Source of the DNA: Hymenobacter rigui
Lineage (GTDB): Bacteria; Bacteroidota; Bacteroidia; Cytophagales; Hymenobacteraceae
NCBI RefSeq assembly: GCF_003944715.1
Contig: NZ_RWIT01000003.1
Coordinates: 62,001-126,000, forward strand
Direction of reading: 5' to 3'
Length of the DNA stretch: 64,000 nucleotides
Positions within the stretch are counted from its first letter, which is position 1. Each line of letters starts with the position of its first letter. This document shows positions 47,471-57,052 of this stretch, piece by piece. The position numbers and the translations under genes were made by a program. The notes under the pieces were generated by a model that was not told the DNA's origin, ran no database searches, and saw only the letters and a list, made by a program, of their open reading frames with translations.

Positions 47471-49102
47471 ATGAACCTCAAGCCCTGGAAGCTCACGCTC
47501 CTCGCTGCTTTGTCTGTTACCGGTTCGGCCGCGCTTGCTCAAACCAGCCCTCAGAAAGCCATTGAGTTGGAGCGGTACAGCGAAGCCCGTGCTGCTCTGC
47601 TACGTGCTCCGCAGTCCAATGAAACCTCTTACGAATTGGGCCGTCTGTACCAGATGCGCGACATGCCCGACTCGGCTGCTTATTACTTCAACCGGGTTAC
47701 GCTGAATCAGAAAGACCCCCTGACGATGGTGGCCGCTGGTCGTGCCGCCCTGGCGCAGGGTAAGACTGCTGAAGCTGAAATTCAGTTCGACAATGCGGTG
47801 AAGGCCTCGAAAGGCAAAGATCAGAAGGTGTATACCATGATTGCCCAGGCCTACGCCGAGTCGGATGTGAAGGACATCAACAAGGCCCTGTCATACGTTA
47901 GCGCCGGAGAAAAGCTGAACAAAGGCAAAGATGACGCCGCGCTGATGATTGCTCGCGGTGACATCTACCTGAAGTCGGAAACGGGTGGTGGCGAAGCCAT
48001 GAACAGCTACGAGCGTGCTACGCTGGCTGACCCCAACAACGTGCAGGCGTATGTGCGGAAAGGCCAGCTGAACATGCGGGCCCGTACCTACAACGAAGCC
48101 AAAACCAACTTCGACAAGGCTATCAGCATCGACCCGAACTATGCGCCGGCCTACAACTCGCTGGCCGAGACCTATTACTTCGCTGGTCGTTATGATGATG
48201 CTCTGGCCCAGTTCCAGAAGTATTCCTCACTGGCCGAAAAGTCGTCGACTACCGATGCCAAGAATGCGTCGTTCCTGTACCTGACCAAAAAGTATCCCGA
48301 GGCGCTGGTAGAAGTAGATAAGGTATTGGCCAAAGACCCCAATAACCTGACGATGCTTCGTCTGCGGGCCTACAGCCTGTACGAAACCGGCAAGAACGAT
48401 GAGGCGTTGGCGGCCATGCAGAAATACCTGCAGGTAGCACAAACCAACAACAAGGTGATTACCGAAGACAACGTGTACTACGGTAAGATGCTCATCAAAG
48501 GTGGTAAAACCACTGAAGGTGCTGCCATCATCAAAAAGGCCATTGACGCTGACCCCAAGAAGGCTTCTGAACTGCAGAACGAACTGGCACAGGCTTACCT
48601 CGCCGCCAAGGACTACCCCAATGCTATCAGCACGCTGAAAGCACGCATGAATGCCAATAAAGGGGGTGAGCTGACGGATAAGGTATACCTGGGCCGTGCC
48701 TACGAACTGAACGGCCAGTATACCCAGGCTGACAGCCTGTACGGTGTGGTACTGACGGAGCGTCCGAACTATATTCCCGGCTACCAGATGCGCGCCCGCG
48801 CCAATGCGAACCAGGATAAGGATTCGAAGCAGGGCCTGGCTAAGCCATACTATGAGCAGTACATCAAGGTGGCTGGTGCCGCTGAAGATGCCAGCAAGTA
48901 CAAGTCGGGTCTGATTGAGGCCAACAAGTACCTGGGGTATTACTACTATCAGAAGGGTGATAAGGCTGCGGCCCTCCCCTACTGGCAGCAGGCCTTGGCC
49001 CTGGACCCCAACGACCAGCAGGCTAAAACGGCCGTGAGTGAAATCACAAAGCCCGCTCCAGCCAAGAAGGCTCCGGCAAAAGCCCCGGTAAAGCGTAAAT
49101 AA
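47471..49102 (+). CDS. Large secreted TPR-repeat protein
   Basis: 543 residues. Signal peptide MNLKPWKLTLLAALSVTGSA, then ten or more tetratricopeptide repeats, for example ARTYNEAKTNFDKAISIDPN, YAPAYNSLAETYYFAGRYDD and YLGYYYYQKGDKAAALPYWQ. The tail is Lys/Ala/Pro-rich (KPAPAKKAPAKAPVKRK). Periplasmic scaffold linked by position to the ExbBD-TonB genes. Codon usage resembles that of exbB, again suggesting high expression. Start ATG at 47471 chosen over a TTG two codons upstream. Confidence 0.88.
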   Translation: MNLKPWKLTLLAALSVTGSAALAQTSPQKAIELERYSEARAALLRAPQSNETSYELGRLYQMRDMPDSAAYYFNRVTLNQKDPLTMVAAGRAALAQGKTAEAEIQFDNAVKASKGKDQKVYTMIAQAYAESDVKDINKALSYVSAGEKLNKGKDDAALMIARGDIYLKSETGGGEAMNSYERATLADPNNVQAYVRKGQLNMRARTYNEAKTNFDKAISIDPNYAPAYNSLAETYYFAGRYDDALAQFQKYSSLAEKSSTTDAKNASFLYLTKKYPEALVEVDKVLAKDPNNLTMLRLRAYSLYETGKNDEALAAMQKYLQVAQTNNKVITEDNVYYGKMLIKGGKTTEGAAIIKKAIDADPKKASELQNELAQAYLAAKDYPNAISTLKARMNANKGGELTDKVYLGRAYELNGQYTQADSLYGVVLTERPNYIPGYQMRARANANQDKDSKQGLAKPYYEQYIKVAGAAEDASKYKSGLIEANKYLGYYYYQKGDKAAALPYWQQALALDPNDQQAKTAVSEITKPAPAKKAPAKAPVKRK

Positions 49103-49122
49103 CCGCTTGACCCTTCACACTA

Positions 49123-49155
49123 AAAAAGGCCCGCTACCTAGTAGCGGGCCTTTTT
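49123..49155. terminator. Bidirectional terminator
   Basis: Perfect 15-base stem (49123-49137 with 49141-49155), 3-base loop, A/T runs on both sides, between the convergent TPR and rluD genes. Confidence 0.85.
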
Positions 49156-49179
49156 GCGTTTTAACACCCTTTGAAGGCA

Positions 49180-50298
49180 CTAGGAGTGCTCGGCAGCATA
49201 CTTACCCCACTCTGCCAGTACGGCTTCAAAATCGGCCGGTAATTCGGCTTCAAAGTGCAGTATCTCGCGGGTGGTAGGATGCTCGAAGCCCAGTGACTTG
49301 GCATGCAGTGCCTGTCGGGGCATTATCTCCAGCATTTTCTCCGCAAATATTTTGTATGCCCCGGTACGCTGGCCATACACTATTTTGTCGCCACCATAGG
49401 TAGAGTCGCCGAACAGCGGGTGACCGATATGCTTCATATGCGCCCGGATCTGGTGGGTGCGGCCGGTTTCCAGGTTGCACTGCAGCAGAGCTACTTTGCC
49501 GAATGAACGCAGCACTTTATAGTGAGTCACGGCGTGCTTACCCTGCTCCCCATCCGGATACACTGCCTGAATTTTCCGGTCTTTAAGACTGCGGCCAATG
49601 TGCCCCCGCATGGTACCGACTTCCTCCTTCGGCACGCCCCATACCAGCGCCAGATACGTCCGCTCAATGGTATGATGGAAGAACTGGTTAGATAGGTGCG
49701 TCATGGCAAATTCGGTTTTGCCCACAACTAGTAACCCGGACGTATCCTTGTCGATGCGGTGTACCAGACCGGGGCGGATTTCGCCGTTACGGCCGGTAGG
49801 CAGGTTCTGCAGATGATACGCCAGCCCGTTTACCAGCGTACCATTCCAGTTGCCAAAGGCCGGGTGTACCACCAATCCGGCCGGCTTGTTCACAATCAGT
49901 AGCTCAGCGTCCTCGTAGCGGATATCCAGGTCCATGGGCTCAGGCACTACCTTAAACTCGCGAGGTGGCTCGGGCAGGGTAATGGTGATGGTGTCGCCGG
50001 GCTTGACGCGGTAATTCGATTTCACCGCACGGTCATTTACCTGCACGGCTTCGGCCTTGATGGCATTCTGAATGCGAGTGCGGGACGTGCTGGGCAGCCG
50101 GTTCAGCAGAAACTTATCCAGCCGCAGCAACTCCTGTCGCCGGTCGGCCGTGATGCGGTGGTGCTCATACAGCTCGTCCCCACCTTCGCCATCTTCATCG
50201 ATGTCAACAGCATGGTGCGGCGGCATGGCGGCCGGGAGCGTGGGATTTTCCAGTTCTTCTTCCAGCTCCGACATATGGGCGTGGGTCAGGTAGTTCAT
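49180..50298 (-). CDS. RluD/RluA-family pseudouridine synthase
   Basis: 372 residues from the ATG at 50298 (or 50274). An acidic N-terminal extension of about 60 residues precedes the S4 RNA-binding domain (RLDKFLLNRLPSTSRTRIQN and onward). The synthase core has the motif LVHRIDKDTSGLLVVGKT with the catalytic aspartate, and later LETGRTHQIRAHMKHIGHPL. It converts uridines to pseudouridine in 23S rRNA or tRNA. Closest to RluD by domain layout, but the target site is not certain. Last gene of the minus-strand envelope series. Confidence 0.92.
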   Translation of the reverse strand: MNYLTHAHMSELEEELENPTLPAAMPPHHAVDIDEDGEGGDELYEHHRITADRRQELLRLDKFLLNRLPSTSRTRIQNAIKAEAVQVNDRAVKSNYRVKPGDTITITLPEPPREFKVVPEPMDLDIRYEDAELLIVNKPAGLVVHPAFGNWNGTLVNGLAYHLQNLPTGRNGEIRPGLVHRIDKDTSGLLVVGKTEFAMTHLSNQFFHHTIERTYLALVWGVPKEEVGTMRGHIGRSLKDRKIQAVYPDGEQGKHAVTHYKVLRSFGKVALLQCNLETGRTHQIRAHMKHIGHPLFGDSTYGGDKIVYGQRTGAYKIFAEKMLEIMPRQALHAKSLGFEHPTTREILHFEAELPADFEAVLAEWGKYAAEHS

Positions 50299-50402
50299 GG
50301 GCCGGCCACGTACAGCAGTGCGGGCCAGGGTTCTATAAAACAGCAACAGCCGGAGCGAATGCCCCGACTGTGCAGAAATCTGGTCAGAAACGGGCTGACG
50401 CC

Positions 50403-51035
50403 TTATTTCTTCGTCTTGGTTTTGGTTTTCGAAGCGGCGGGTACAGCGGCCGGCGTGGTGGTAGCCGGCGTGGTTACCTTAGGAGCAGCGGCCGGAGCAG
50501 CGCCGGGCGTGATGCCCATTTTCTTCAGAATCAGGTCCGATACGTCGCCATCCTTGGGGCCGTGGAGCAGCACCGGGCTGGCACCATCCGAGTTCAGAAT
50601 GTAGGTATAACCGTTTTCATCGGCCACCGCGTCAATGTTCTTCTGCAGCTTATCCAGGGCGGGCTTCAGCAACGCCTGCTGCTTCTGCTGCAGCGATACT
50701 TCGGCATTCTGCTGGAACTCCTGCATCGATTGCTGCATGTTTTGCAGTTCTTTTTCTTTATCGGCCTTCACGGGGTCGGGCATGGTAGCACCACCTTTCT
50801 GGTAGGCTTCCAGCTTGGTGCGGAACTCGGTATTCTTAGCATCCAGCTGGTTTTTAAGCTGGGTGCTGTAATCTTTCAACTGCGACTCAATCTGCTTGCT
50901 TTCGGGCATCTGGCTCAGCACGTACTCCACGCTGGTATAGCCAATTTTCAGCGGAGCGGCGGTCTGTGCCATCGAAGCCGTAGCCGTAGTGAAGGTGAGG
51001 GCGGCAGCAGCCAGCGCAACGCGGAATTTGTTCAT
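50403..51035 (-). CDS. OmpH/Skp-family periplasmic chaperone, copy 1
   Basis: 210 residues. Signal peptide (MNKFRVALAAAALTFTTATA), then KIGYTSVEYVLSQMPESKQI and a long coiled-coil arm (about 45-130) rich in Lys/Gln/Glu, closing with VADENGYTYILNSDG. A Pro/Ala/Thr and Lys-rich tail follows, unlike E. coli Skp. Skp trimers hold outer-membrane proteins on their way to BamA. A second copy lies 46 bases upstream. Confidence 0.88.
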   Translation of the reverse strand: MNKFRVALAAAALTFTTATASMAQTAAPLKIGYTSVEYVLSQMPESKQIESQLKDYSTQLKNQLDAKNTEFRTKLEAYQKGGATMPDPVKADKEKELQNMQQSMQEFQQNAEVSLQQKQQALLKPALDKLQKNIDAVADENGYTYILNSDGASPVLLHGPKDGDVSDLILKKMGITPGAAPAAAPKVTTPATTTPAAVPAASKTKTKTKK

Positions 51036-51080
51036 AGTGGTCATCAAAAAGAGAAAAGTCAGAGAGTTAGATGCACAAAG

Positions 51081-51764
51081 TTACTTTTTTCGGGTAGATG
51101 GCCGCGCCGGGGTTTTGGCTGGTTGCTTACCCGGTACCGGCTCCTCTTCGGCGGCGGCATCAGTGGCCGGCGTTTGCGGAGTAGCTACCGTCTTTACCGC
51201 CCCCTTCTGGGCGGGTTGGTTCCGGTCTTCGGAAGCTAAACCCAGCTCTTCCAGCACAAATTCCGTGTAATCATGCACGGGGTTGGTGTAGAGCATGGTC
51301 AGGTCGCCGGACTTATCGAATACAATAGCCAGCTGTTTTTTCTTGGCTACTTTTTCAATGGCTTCAAACACCTTGTCCTGCACCGGCTTGGTCAGTTCCT
51401 GGCGCTTCTTGAAGAGTTGGCCCTCGAAGCCGAAAATTCTGTTCTGGTAGGTCTTGATGTCCTGCTCCTTCTTCAGAATCTCGTCTTGGCGCTTCTTCTT
51501 CATGGCCTCCGTCAGAACCACTTCTTCGGCCTGATAATTCCGGTAGAGCTTATCGAGGTCCTTTTTTTGCGTTTCAATGTCTTTCTGCCAGTTCGCCGAA
51601 AGCGTGTTGAGCTCCTGCTGGGCCTGGGTATAGGCCGGCATTTTGCTCATGATAAACTCGGAGTCCACGTATCCGAATTTCTGGGCCTGCGCAGCTTGCG
51701 GTGCCAGTATATTAACTACCAGCCCCATGCTCAGGGCAGCCATCCATAACAACAGTTTGTTCAT
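51081..51764 (-). CDS. OmpH/Skp-family periplasmic chaperone, copy 2
   Basis: 227 residues from the ATG at 51764. Signal peptide ending APQAAQAQ, then KFGYVDSEFIMSKMPAYTQA, coiled-coil arm with KKKRQDEILKKEQDIKTYQN, and VAKKKQLAIVFDKSGDLTML. Tail rich in Ala/Pro/Glu/Thr. Sits 40 bases after bamA and 46 before copy 1, so all three are probably cotranscribed. Two skp-like genes after bamA is the standard Bacteroidota arrangement. Confidence 0.9.
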   Translation of the reverse strand: MNKLLLWMAALSMGLVVNILAPQAAQAQKFGYVDSEFIMSKMPAYTQAQQELNTLSANWQKDIETQKKDLDKLYRNYQAEEVVLTEAMKKKRQDEILKKEQDIKTYQNRIFGFEGQLFKKRQELTKPVQDKVFEAIEKVAKKKQLAIVFDKSGDLTMLYTNPVHDYTEFVLEELGLASEDRNQPAQKGAVKTVATPQTPATDAAAEEEPVPGKQPAKTPARPSTRKK

Positions 51765-51804
51765 ACTGATACGGAGAGATGAACGGCCCGCCACGCCGCC
51801 GGGC

Positions 51805-54333
51805 TTAGCGGAGCTGCTGACCAATGATAAAGTGGAACATGCCCTTGTCTTGCTTCTGACCGGCCGAAGTAACCGGCACTTTGTCGAAGCCCCAGCCATA
51901 ATCGAAGCCTAGCAAACCAAATGCCGACATGAAAATACGGGCTCCTACCCCAGCCGAACGGTACAGTTTGTAGGGGTTGTAGTTGGTGTACTGTTCGAAG
52001 GAGTTACCGGCCTCCGCAAAGCTGAGCACGTATACCGTGGCCGCCGGGTTAAGGCTCACCGGATAACGCATTTCCATCACGAATTTATTGTACACCACGC
52101 CACCGGCCGACGACTGTTGCGAAGCAGGCAGGGAGTTAGCATCGTTAGGGTCAGCATAGCCGCGCAGGCCAATGTATTCGGTACCGGCAATGAAGTTGCT
52201 GGAGCCCCCGTAGCCCAGGCCGGAACCACCCAGCTTAAACCGCTCAAACGGCCCAATGGGACGGGCGCTGTTATAGCTGCCAATGAAGCCGAAGTGGGCC
52301 CGCGTGTTCAGAACCAGCTTGCCGATTACCGGCGAGAACCACGAGGCATCGAACATCCACTTATGAAACTCCACCCACTCATTCACGCTGGGGTGCGAAC
52401 CTGGAAACAGCGAATACGGCGGCGTCAGGTTTACGCTTAGCGACAGAGAAGAGCCGCGCCGCGTGAACGTGGGGTTATCGATGCTATTACGCGACAACGT
52501 GGTGTTGAACGTAACGTTGGTGGCGTTGCCGGTGCCCGTAGGGAAGAAGTTGGCGCCCAGACCGGGGTAGTTATTCAGCTTGTACTGCGTAACCGACAGT
52601 GCATTGCTGAGCGTAAAGTAGTCGTCGGGCCAGCGCAGGCGGCGGCCCAAACTTACGCTGGCACCGTTGGTTTTCAGGTAGCTGCCGGTGCTGGCGTCGA
52701 AGTTGGTGCCAACGCGGTAAATCGTTTTGGTCAGGCTCACCGACAGTGAGTTGGGCTTGCGGCCGCCCAGCCACGGCTCCGTGAAGGAGAAGGAGTACGC
52801 TTGGTACTGCAGGCCGTTGGCCTGCACGTTCAGGGCCAGGCGCTGGCCGTCACCGGCGGGAACCGGCGTCCAGTTGCGCAAAGAACCCGCTTTACGCAGG
52901 GAGAAGTTATTAAATACCAGGCCTACCGTGCCAATGAAGCCGGCATAACCACCCCAGCCACCCGAAAGGGTAATCTGATCGGAGGGCTTCTCTTCTACCG
53001 TGTAGTTGATATCTACTGTACCATCGGCTTGGTTTGGTACCGGGTTCAGGCCGATTTTCTCGGGGTCAAAATAGCCCAGAGTGGCAATTTCGCGCTGACT
53101 CCGGATCAACTGCTCCCGGCTGAATTTGTCGCCGGGCAGCGTGTAGAGGGCGCGGCGCACCACGTGGTCAGAGGTTTTGGTGTTGCCGGCAATGTTTACA
53201 TCCTTGATGCGTGCCTGCACTCCTTCCGACACGCGCATCTCAATGTCAATGGAGTCGCCTTCCACCTTGGTTTCCACCGGATCAATCTGGAAGAACAGGT
53301 AGCCGTCGTTCATGTACAGCGACGATACGTCCTGGCCCGTGGGATTGTAGGTCAGGCGCTTATCCAGCGTTTCCTTGCTGTACACGCTGCCTTCCTTGAT
53401 GCCCAGTACCGAGGCCAGCGTTTTGTCGTCGTAGAGGTAGTTACCCTTCCAGGTGATGTTGCGGAAATAGTATTTCGGACCCTCGTCCACTTTCACCGTC
53501 AGGCGTAGCCCATCACCCACCCGGGCCAGCGAGTCGGACACAATCACGGCGTCGCGGTAGCCCTGGCTGTTGTAGAAGTCTATCAGCTTCTGCTTATCGT
53601 CGGCAAACTCCTTAGCTTGGTATTTGCCAGAGTTGAACAGCTTCGGAAATTTCTTCTCCTTGGTTTTCTTGAATTTGCCTTTCAGCTTACTATCCTTGAA
53701 GGCAGTGTTGCCTTCAAATACGATGTCGTTGATTTTTACCTTGGAGCCTTTGTCTACATTGATGAATAACACCACACTGTTCGACAAAGCGGAGTCGGCC
53801 TTCTGCGTAATGGTTACCTTGGAATCAAGGAAGCCTTTGTTGGTGTAGAACTTCCGTACCTGGGAACGGGTGTTGCTCAGCAGTGCATCCGTCACCACCT
53901 TACCCCGGATCAGCTTAATCTTGTTCTTCAACTCATCGGCTTGGCTTTTGCCAATTCCGGTGAATTCGAACTTGGAAAGGCGGGGCCGTTCCTTCAGGTT
54001 GAAATCCAGAAATATGCGGGAGCCTTCTGTGCGCGTCACGCTCACGCTCACGTCGCCCAGAATGCCCTGGTCCCACAGCTTCCGGATGGCTCGGCCAATT
54101 TCTTCACCCGGAATGGTAATTGGGTCACCGATTTTCAAGCCGGTCAGACCAATCAGCGTGTTAGGATCCAGGTAACGGGCACCGCTAATGGTAATACCCC
54201 CGAGGGTATAGCGTTGCGCCTGGTCGCCTTCGGCCGCGGGCTGGGTTTGCGCGGAAGCAACAGTTGCTGGGGTAGTGCCCAGGGCCAGGGCCAGAGCAGC
54301 TGCCGGAAGTAGCTTATGATAGGAAGAACTCAT
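51805..54333 (-). CDS. bamA: Outer membrane protein assembly factor BamA
   Basis: 842 residues. Signal peptide, then five POTRA domains (about residues 40-460), with recurring patterns such as KINDIVFEGNTAFKDSKLKG and RIKDVNIAGNTKTSDHVVRR. The C-terminal Omp85 barrel runs from about 470 to the end (KGMFHFIIGQQLR) and includes the family VKFxGGSGLGYG-like stretch RFKLGGSGLGYGGSSNF. Core of the machine that folds and inserts outer-membrane proteins. Flanked by uppS and two skp-like genes. Confidence 0.95.
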   Translation of the reverse strand: MSSSYHKLLPAAALALALGTTPATVASAQTQPAAEGDQAQRYTLGGITISGARYLDPNTLIGLTGLKIGDPITIPGEEIGRAIRKLWDQGILGDVSVSVTRTEGSRIFLDFNLKERPRLSKFEFTGIGKSQADELKNKIKLIRGKVVTDALLSNTRSQVRKFYTNKGFLDSKVTITQKADSALSNSVVLFINVDKGSKVKINDIVFEGNTAFKDSKLKGKFKKTKEKKFPKLFNSGKYQAKEFADDKQKLIDFYNSQGYRDAVIVSDSLARVGDGLRLTVKVDEGPKYYFRNITWKGNYLYDDKTLASVLGIKEGSVYSKETLDKRLTYNPTGQDVSSLYMNDGYLFFQIDPVETKVEGDSIDIEMRVSEGVQARIKDVNIAGNTKTSDHVVRRALYTLPGDKFSREQLIRSQREIATLGYFDPEKIGLNPVPNQADGTVDINYTVEEKPSDQITLSGGWGGYAGFIGTVGLVFNNFSLRKAGSLRNWTPVPAGDGQRLALNVQANGLQYQAYSFSFTEPWLGGRKPNSLSVSLTKTIYRVGTNFDASTGSYLKTNGASVSLGRRLRWPDDYFTLSNALSVTQYKLNNYPGLGANFFPTGTGNATNVTFNTTLSRNSIDNPTFTRRGSSLSLSVNLTPPYSLFPGSHPSVNEWVEFHKWMFDASWFSPVIGKLVLNTRAHFGFIGSYNSARPIGPFERFKLGGSGLGYGGSSNFIAGTEYIGLRGYADPNDANSLPASQQSSAGGVVYNKFVMEMRYPVSLNPAATVYVLSFAEAGNSFEQYTNYNPYKLYRSAGVGARIFMSAFGLLGFDYGWGFDKVPVTSAGQKQDKGMFHFIIGQQLR

Positions 54334-54342
54334 GTTCTGGGA

Positions 54343-55089
54343 TTACGAAACGGTTAGCTGCTCACTGGTTTTCCCGAAACGACGCTCCCGCTGCTGATAA
54401 GCGCGCAGGGCATCGTAGAAATGTTCCCGCCGGAAGTCCGGCCAGAGCAAATCGGTAATAAACAGTTCCGTATAGGCCAGCTGCCACAATAAGAAATTGC
54501 TGATGCGCTGTTCGCCACTGGTACGAATCAGCAGTTCGGGGTCCGGAATACCAGCCGTGGAGAGGAACCCCGCCACAGTAGTTTCCGTAATCTGCTCGGG
54601 CTGCAGACGGCCGGCCGCCACTTCGGCTGCCATGCGCTGGGTAGCCTGCGTGAGGTCCCAGCGGCCACTGTAGCTCAGGGCCAGTAGCAGCGTAGTGCGG
54701 GTACCGCCTTTGGTAAGCTCCATAGCCTCGGCCAACTCTTTCTGGCACGAGGCCGGCAGGTTCTCAATCTGCCCAATGGCCTGCAAGCGGATGCTGTTCT
54801 TAAGCAGCGTCGGGGTTTCCTGCCGAATAGTGTGCACCAGCAGCTGCATCAGGGCCATTACCTCATGCGCCGGCCTCGACCAGTTCTCGGTCGAAAAGGC
54901 GTATAGGGTCAGGTATTTCACACCGGCTTCCGCCGCCGCCTCTACGGTTTCGCGCACGGCCGTAATAGCACTCTGGTGCCCGAAAATGCGCAAACCGCCT
55001 TTCTGCTTAGCCCACCGACCATTACCATCCATGATGACGGCAACGTGAGCGGGAATATTCTGGGAGTCAATCTCGGACCGAGCGGCCAT
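54343..55089 (-). CDS. uppS: Isoprenyl transferase (undecaprenyl diphosphate synthase)
   Basis: 248 residues. Cis-prenyltransferase motifs: HVAVIMDGNGRWAKQKGG with the catalytic aspartate, LTLYAFSTENWSRP, and the C-terminal DPELLIRTSGEQRISNFLLW and TELFITDLLWPDF. It makes C55 undecaprenyl diphosphate, the lipid carrier for peptidoglycan and surface glycans. The stop lies nine bases before the bamA start, so the two are cotranscribed. Confidence 0.95.
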   Translation of the reverse strand: MAARSEIDSQNIPAHVAVIMDGNGRWAKQKGGLRIFGHQSAITAVRETVEAAAEAGVKYLTLYAFSTENWSRPAHEVMALMQLLVHTIRQETPTLLKNSIRLQAIGQIENLPASCQKELAEAMELTKGGTRTTLLLALSYSGRWDLTQATQRMAAEVAAGRLQPEQITETTVAGFLSTAGIPDPELLIRTSGEQRISNFLLWQLAYTELFITDLLWPDFRREHFYDALRAYQQRERRFGKTSEQLTVS

Positions 55090-55179
55090 TAGTACTTTTT
55101 GCGTAAAGAGGCCGCAAGTTACGCAAATGGTTGCATTCCCCTCTGCCCGATAACCACTTGCAGCACCCAGCTAACATAC

Positions 55180-55216
55180 GCACTGCCCTTGGCATTTCGT
55201 ATACCAAGGGCAGTGC
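55180..55216. terminator. Hairpin after the DUF6089-type gene
   Basis: Perfect 13-base stem GCACTGCCCTTGG (55180-55192 with 55204-55216), 11-base loop, no T-run. Sits between the barrel gene and uppS and may act as a partial terminator or processing site. Confidence 0.6.
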
Positions 55217-55232
55217 AACATGGATGGCGAGG

Positions 55233-55994
55233 CTATTTATCAGACTTTTTGCCTTTCTCCTGGCTTTTATCAGGGCACCTGATTTTGTAGAAGGTGTACG
55301 AAATGCTTAACCCGTTGTAGAAATACCAATCCTGGTCGTGGGGGTTACCCAGCAGATCATTCTGCCCACCCGACTTTCCATCCACATGGTCGAGGTTGTC
55401 GGTAAACGTTTTGCGAGCTCCGGCTTCCAGTCCCAGGTTCCAGTGTTCTGACAGGGCGTACTTAAACCCCAGCCCTACCGGAACTGCCACGCTGAATACT
55501 CCTGCTTTTTGATTTAGCTGAGGATGTGGGGCGCTGGCAGTGGTGATGCTGGCGTAAAATCCCGCAACGCCGATGAACACGTACGGGGTAAAATGCACTT
55601 TATCCCGACGGTTATGGTAGTCGTAGAAATTATACTCCATACCTCCTGCCGCTTCCAACAGACTGCCTTTCATATTGGCATCCCGGTAAACTGACAGTGG
55701 CGTTACGTTGCCACTACTGCCTCTCACATTCCGGTCGTCAGCACGGAGCATCCCGCCCAGCAAGCTGGCCCGCAGTGTTACCGGAGCCGAGATATCCTTG
55801 CGGTAGAATGCCGTGAGAGCCGGCCGGTTGTTGCGAAACTGGTAATTGGGAGAAAGCTCGCCTTTGTACACGAGGCCGCCAATTCCCATGCCTATTTCAC
55901 TGGTGTTCTGAGCAACTACTACATGGGCAAAAAAAACACTCCCTACCGACACAGTGCCGATAAGGAGTGTTTTAAAAGAGGTCAAATGGGTCAT
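55233..55994 (-). CDS. DUF6089-type outer-membrane barrel protein, copy 1
   Basis: 253 residues with a signal peptide ending VVVAQ. Mature start NTSEIGMGIGGLVYKGELSP, then a strand-rich barrel (RPALTAFYRKDISAPVTLRA) and the shared motif ARKTFTDNLDHVDG. C-terminus ends YTFYKIRCPDKSQEKGKKSD, a basic tail. DUF6089-like proteins occur near nadK-uppS-bamA in many Bacteroidota and are probably outer-membrane, function unknown. A close relative lies immediately upstream. Confidence 0.8.
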   Translation of the reverse strand: MTHLTSFKTLLIGTVSVGSVFFAHVVVAQNTSEIGMGIGGLVYKGELSPNYQFRNNRPALTAFYRKDISAPVTLRASLLGGMLRADDRNVRGSSGNVTPLSVYRDANMKGSLLEAAGGMEYNFYDYHNRRDKVHFTPYVFIGVAGFYASITTASAPHPQLNQKAGVFSVAVPVGLGFKYALSEHWNLGLEAGARKTFTDNLDHVDGKSGGQNDLLGNPHDQDWYFYNGLSISYTFYKIRCPDKSQEKGKKSDK

Positions 55995-56036
55995 ATACTG
56001 ACTGGCTGTTGAAGAAAAGACAGCCAGCAGGACTGA

Positions 56037-56927
56037 CTATCTGAATTTGGGGTTACGTACTCGCGGAGCGAGGATATAGTTTACTGACAAACCTAGAGTC
56101 GAGTACCAATCCTTTTCGCTGCTATGGCCACGAACCTGACCGCCTTGGTTAGAGGTGTCATAAGTACCGGGAACCTGAGCAGTGCCTTTGGTAATATCCC
56201 ACCCGAAGTATTGGGCATTGCCCGACTGCAATTGGCTACGGTTGTTCACGTAGTTGCCGCTTACGTCGTCAAGATAGTCAGTGAAAGTTTTACGGAAACC
56301 TAATTCGATACCAACGTCAAACAGTTTGTTGATTTTGTATCGGGCACCGGCACCGAAAGGAATTACGAATTGGGTCAGGGCATAGCCGCTTGACTGACCT
56401 TCGGTTCTCAACGGCTGGAGCGCTACAATATTGCCATTGGCATCCAATCCCTTAGGATTGTGGTGAATTACACCTACACCGCCAAACACGTAAGGAACGA
56501 AGTCGGGACGCTTGATATAGTTGTTACGGTTCTCGATCAGGTCGAAGATACCGGTAGCAGCAAATTCCAGGATGTCGTTGCGGAAATTCATGTTCCGGTT
56601 GTAGCGGAACTTAGCATCGGCATCAGTCTGATCAGCGGCTTTTGCATCATCACCGGTAATACGGCCGTAGGAAAGCGACGCACGACCCGAGATACGCGGA
56701 GCAAAGCGGCGCGTGATGTTAAGACCGATGTTCGGGCGGGTAGCACCGGCACGGAAGCTTGGAATGCTTGGTTTCGGCGTAATGTCACCGAAGTATGCCA
56801 TGCCGTTCAGCGTTACACCAACTGAGTTGTACTGCTTCCGCTTCGTGAACTGCTGCGCACTCGCCTCCGACGCTACCAGCGCGAGGACCAGCAACAGGGC
56901 CAAAGTGTGGGTCAAGAGTTGCTTCAT
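56037..56927 (-). CDS. DUF6089-type outer-membrane barrel protein, copy 2
   Basis: 296 residues, signal peptide ending SEASAQ. Shares with copy 1 the layout SVGVTLNGMAYFGDITPKPS, the motif FRKTFTDYLDDVSGNYVNNR and a barrel-type C-terminus ending YILAPRVRNPKFR. The two copies are 42 bases apart and clearly arose by duplication, but are now quite diverged. Predicted outer-membrane location; no known ligand. Confidence 0.82.
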   Translation of the reverse strand: MKQLLTHTLALLLVLALVASEASAQQFTKRKQYNSVGVTLNGMAYFGDITPKPSIPSFRAGATRPNIGLNITRRFAPRISGRASLSYGRITGDDAKAADQTDADAKFRYNRNMNFRNDILEFAATGIFDLIENRNNYIKRPDFVPYVFGGVGVIHHNPKGLDANGNIVALQPLRTEGQSSGYALTQFVIPFGAGARYKINKLFDVGIELGFRKTFTDYLDDVSGNYVNNRSQLQSGNAQYFGWDITKGTAQVPGTYDTSNQGGQVRGHSSEKDWYSTLGLSVNYILAPRVRNPKFR

Positions 56928-57052
56928 ATTGAGCGAGGGTTAAAAATATCAGGCTGAAAAAGTGCGAAAAATCGTATGGACACGGTCGCAGTGAGCGACA
57001 AAAGTAGAAGATGCAGTGAACTTTAAAAACATTTACGGTAAAAACTCTATGC

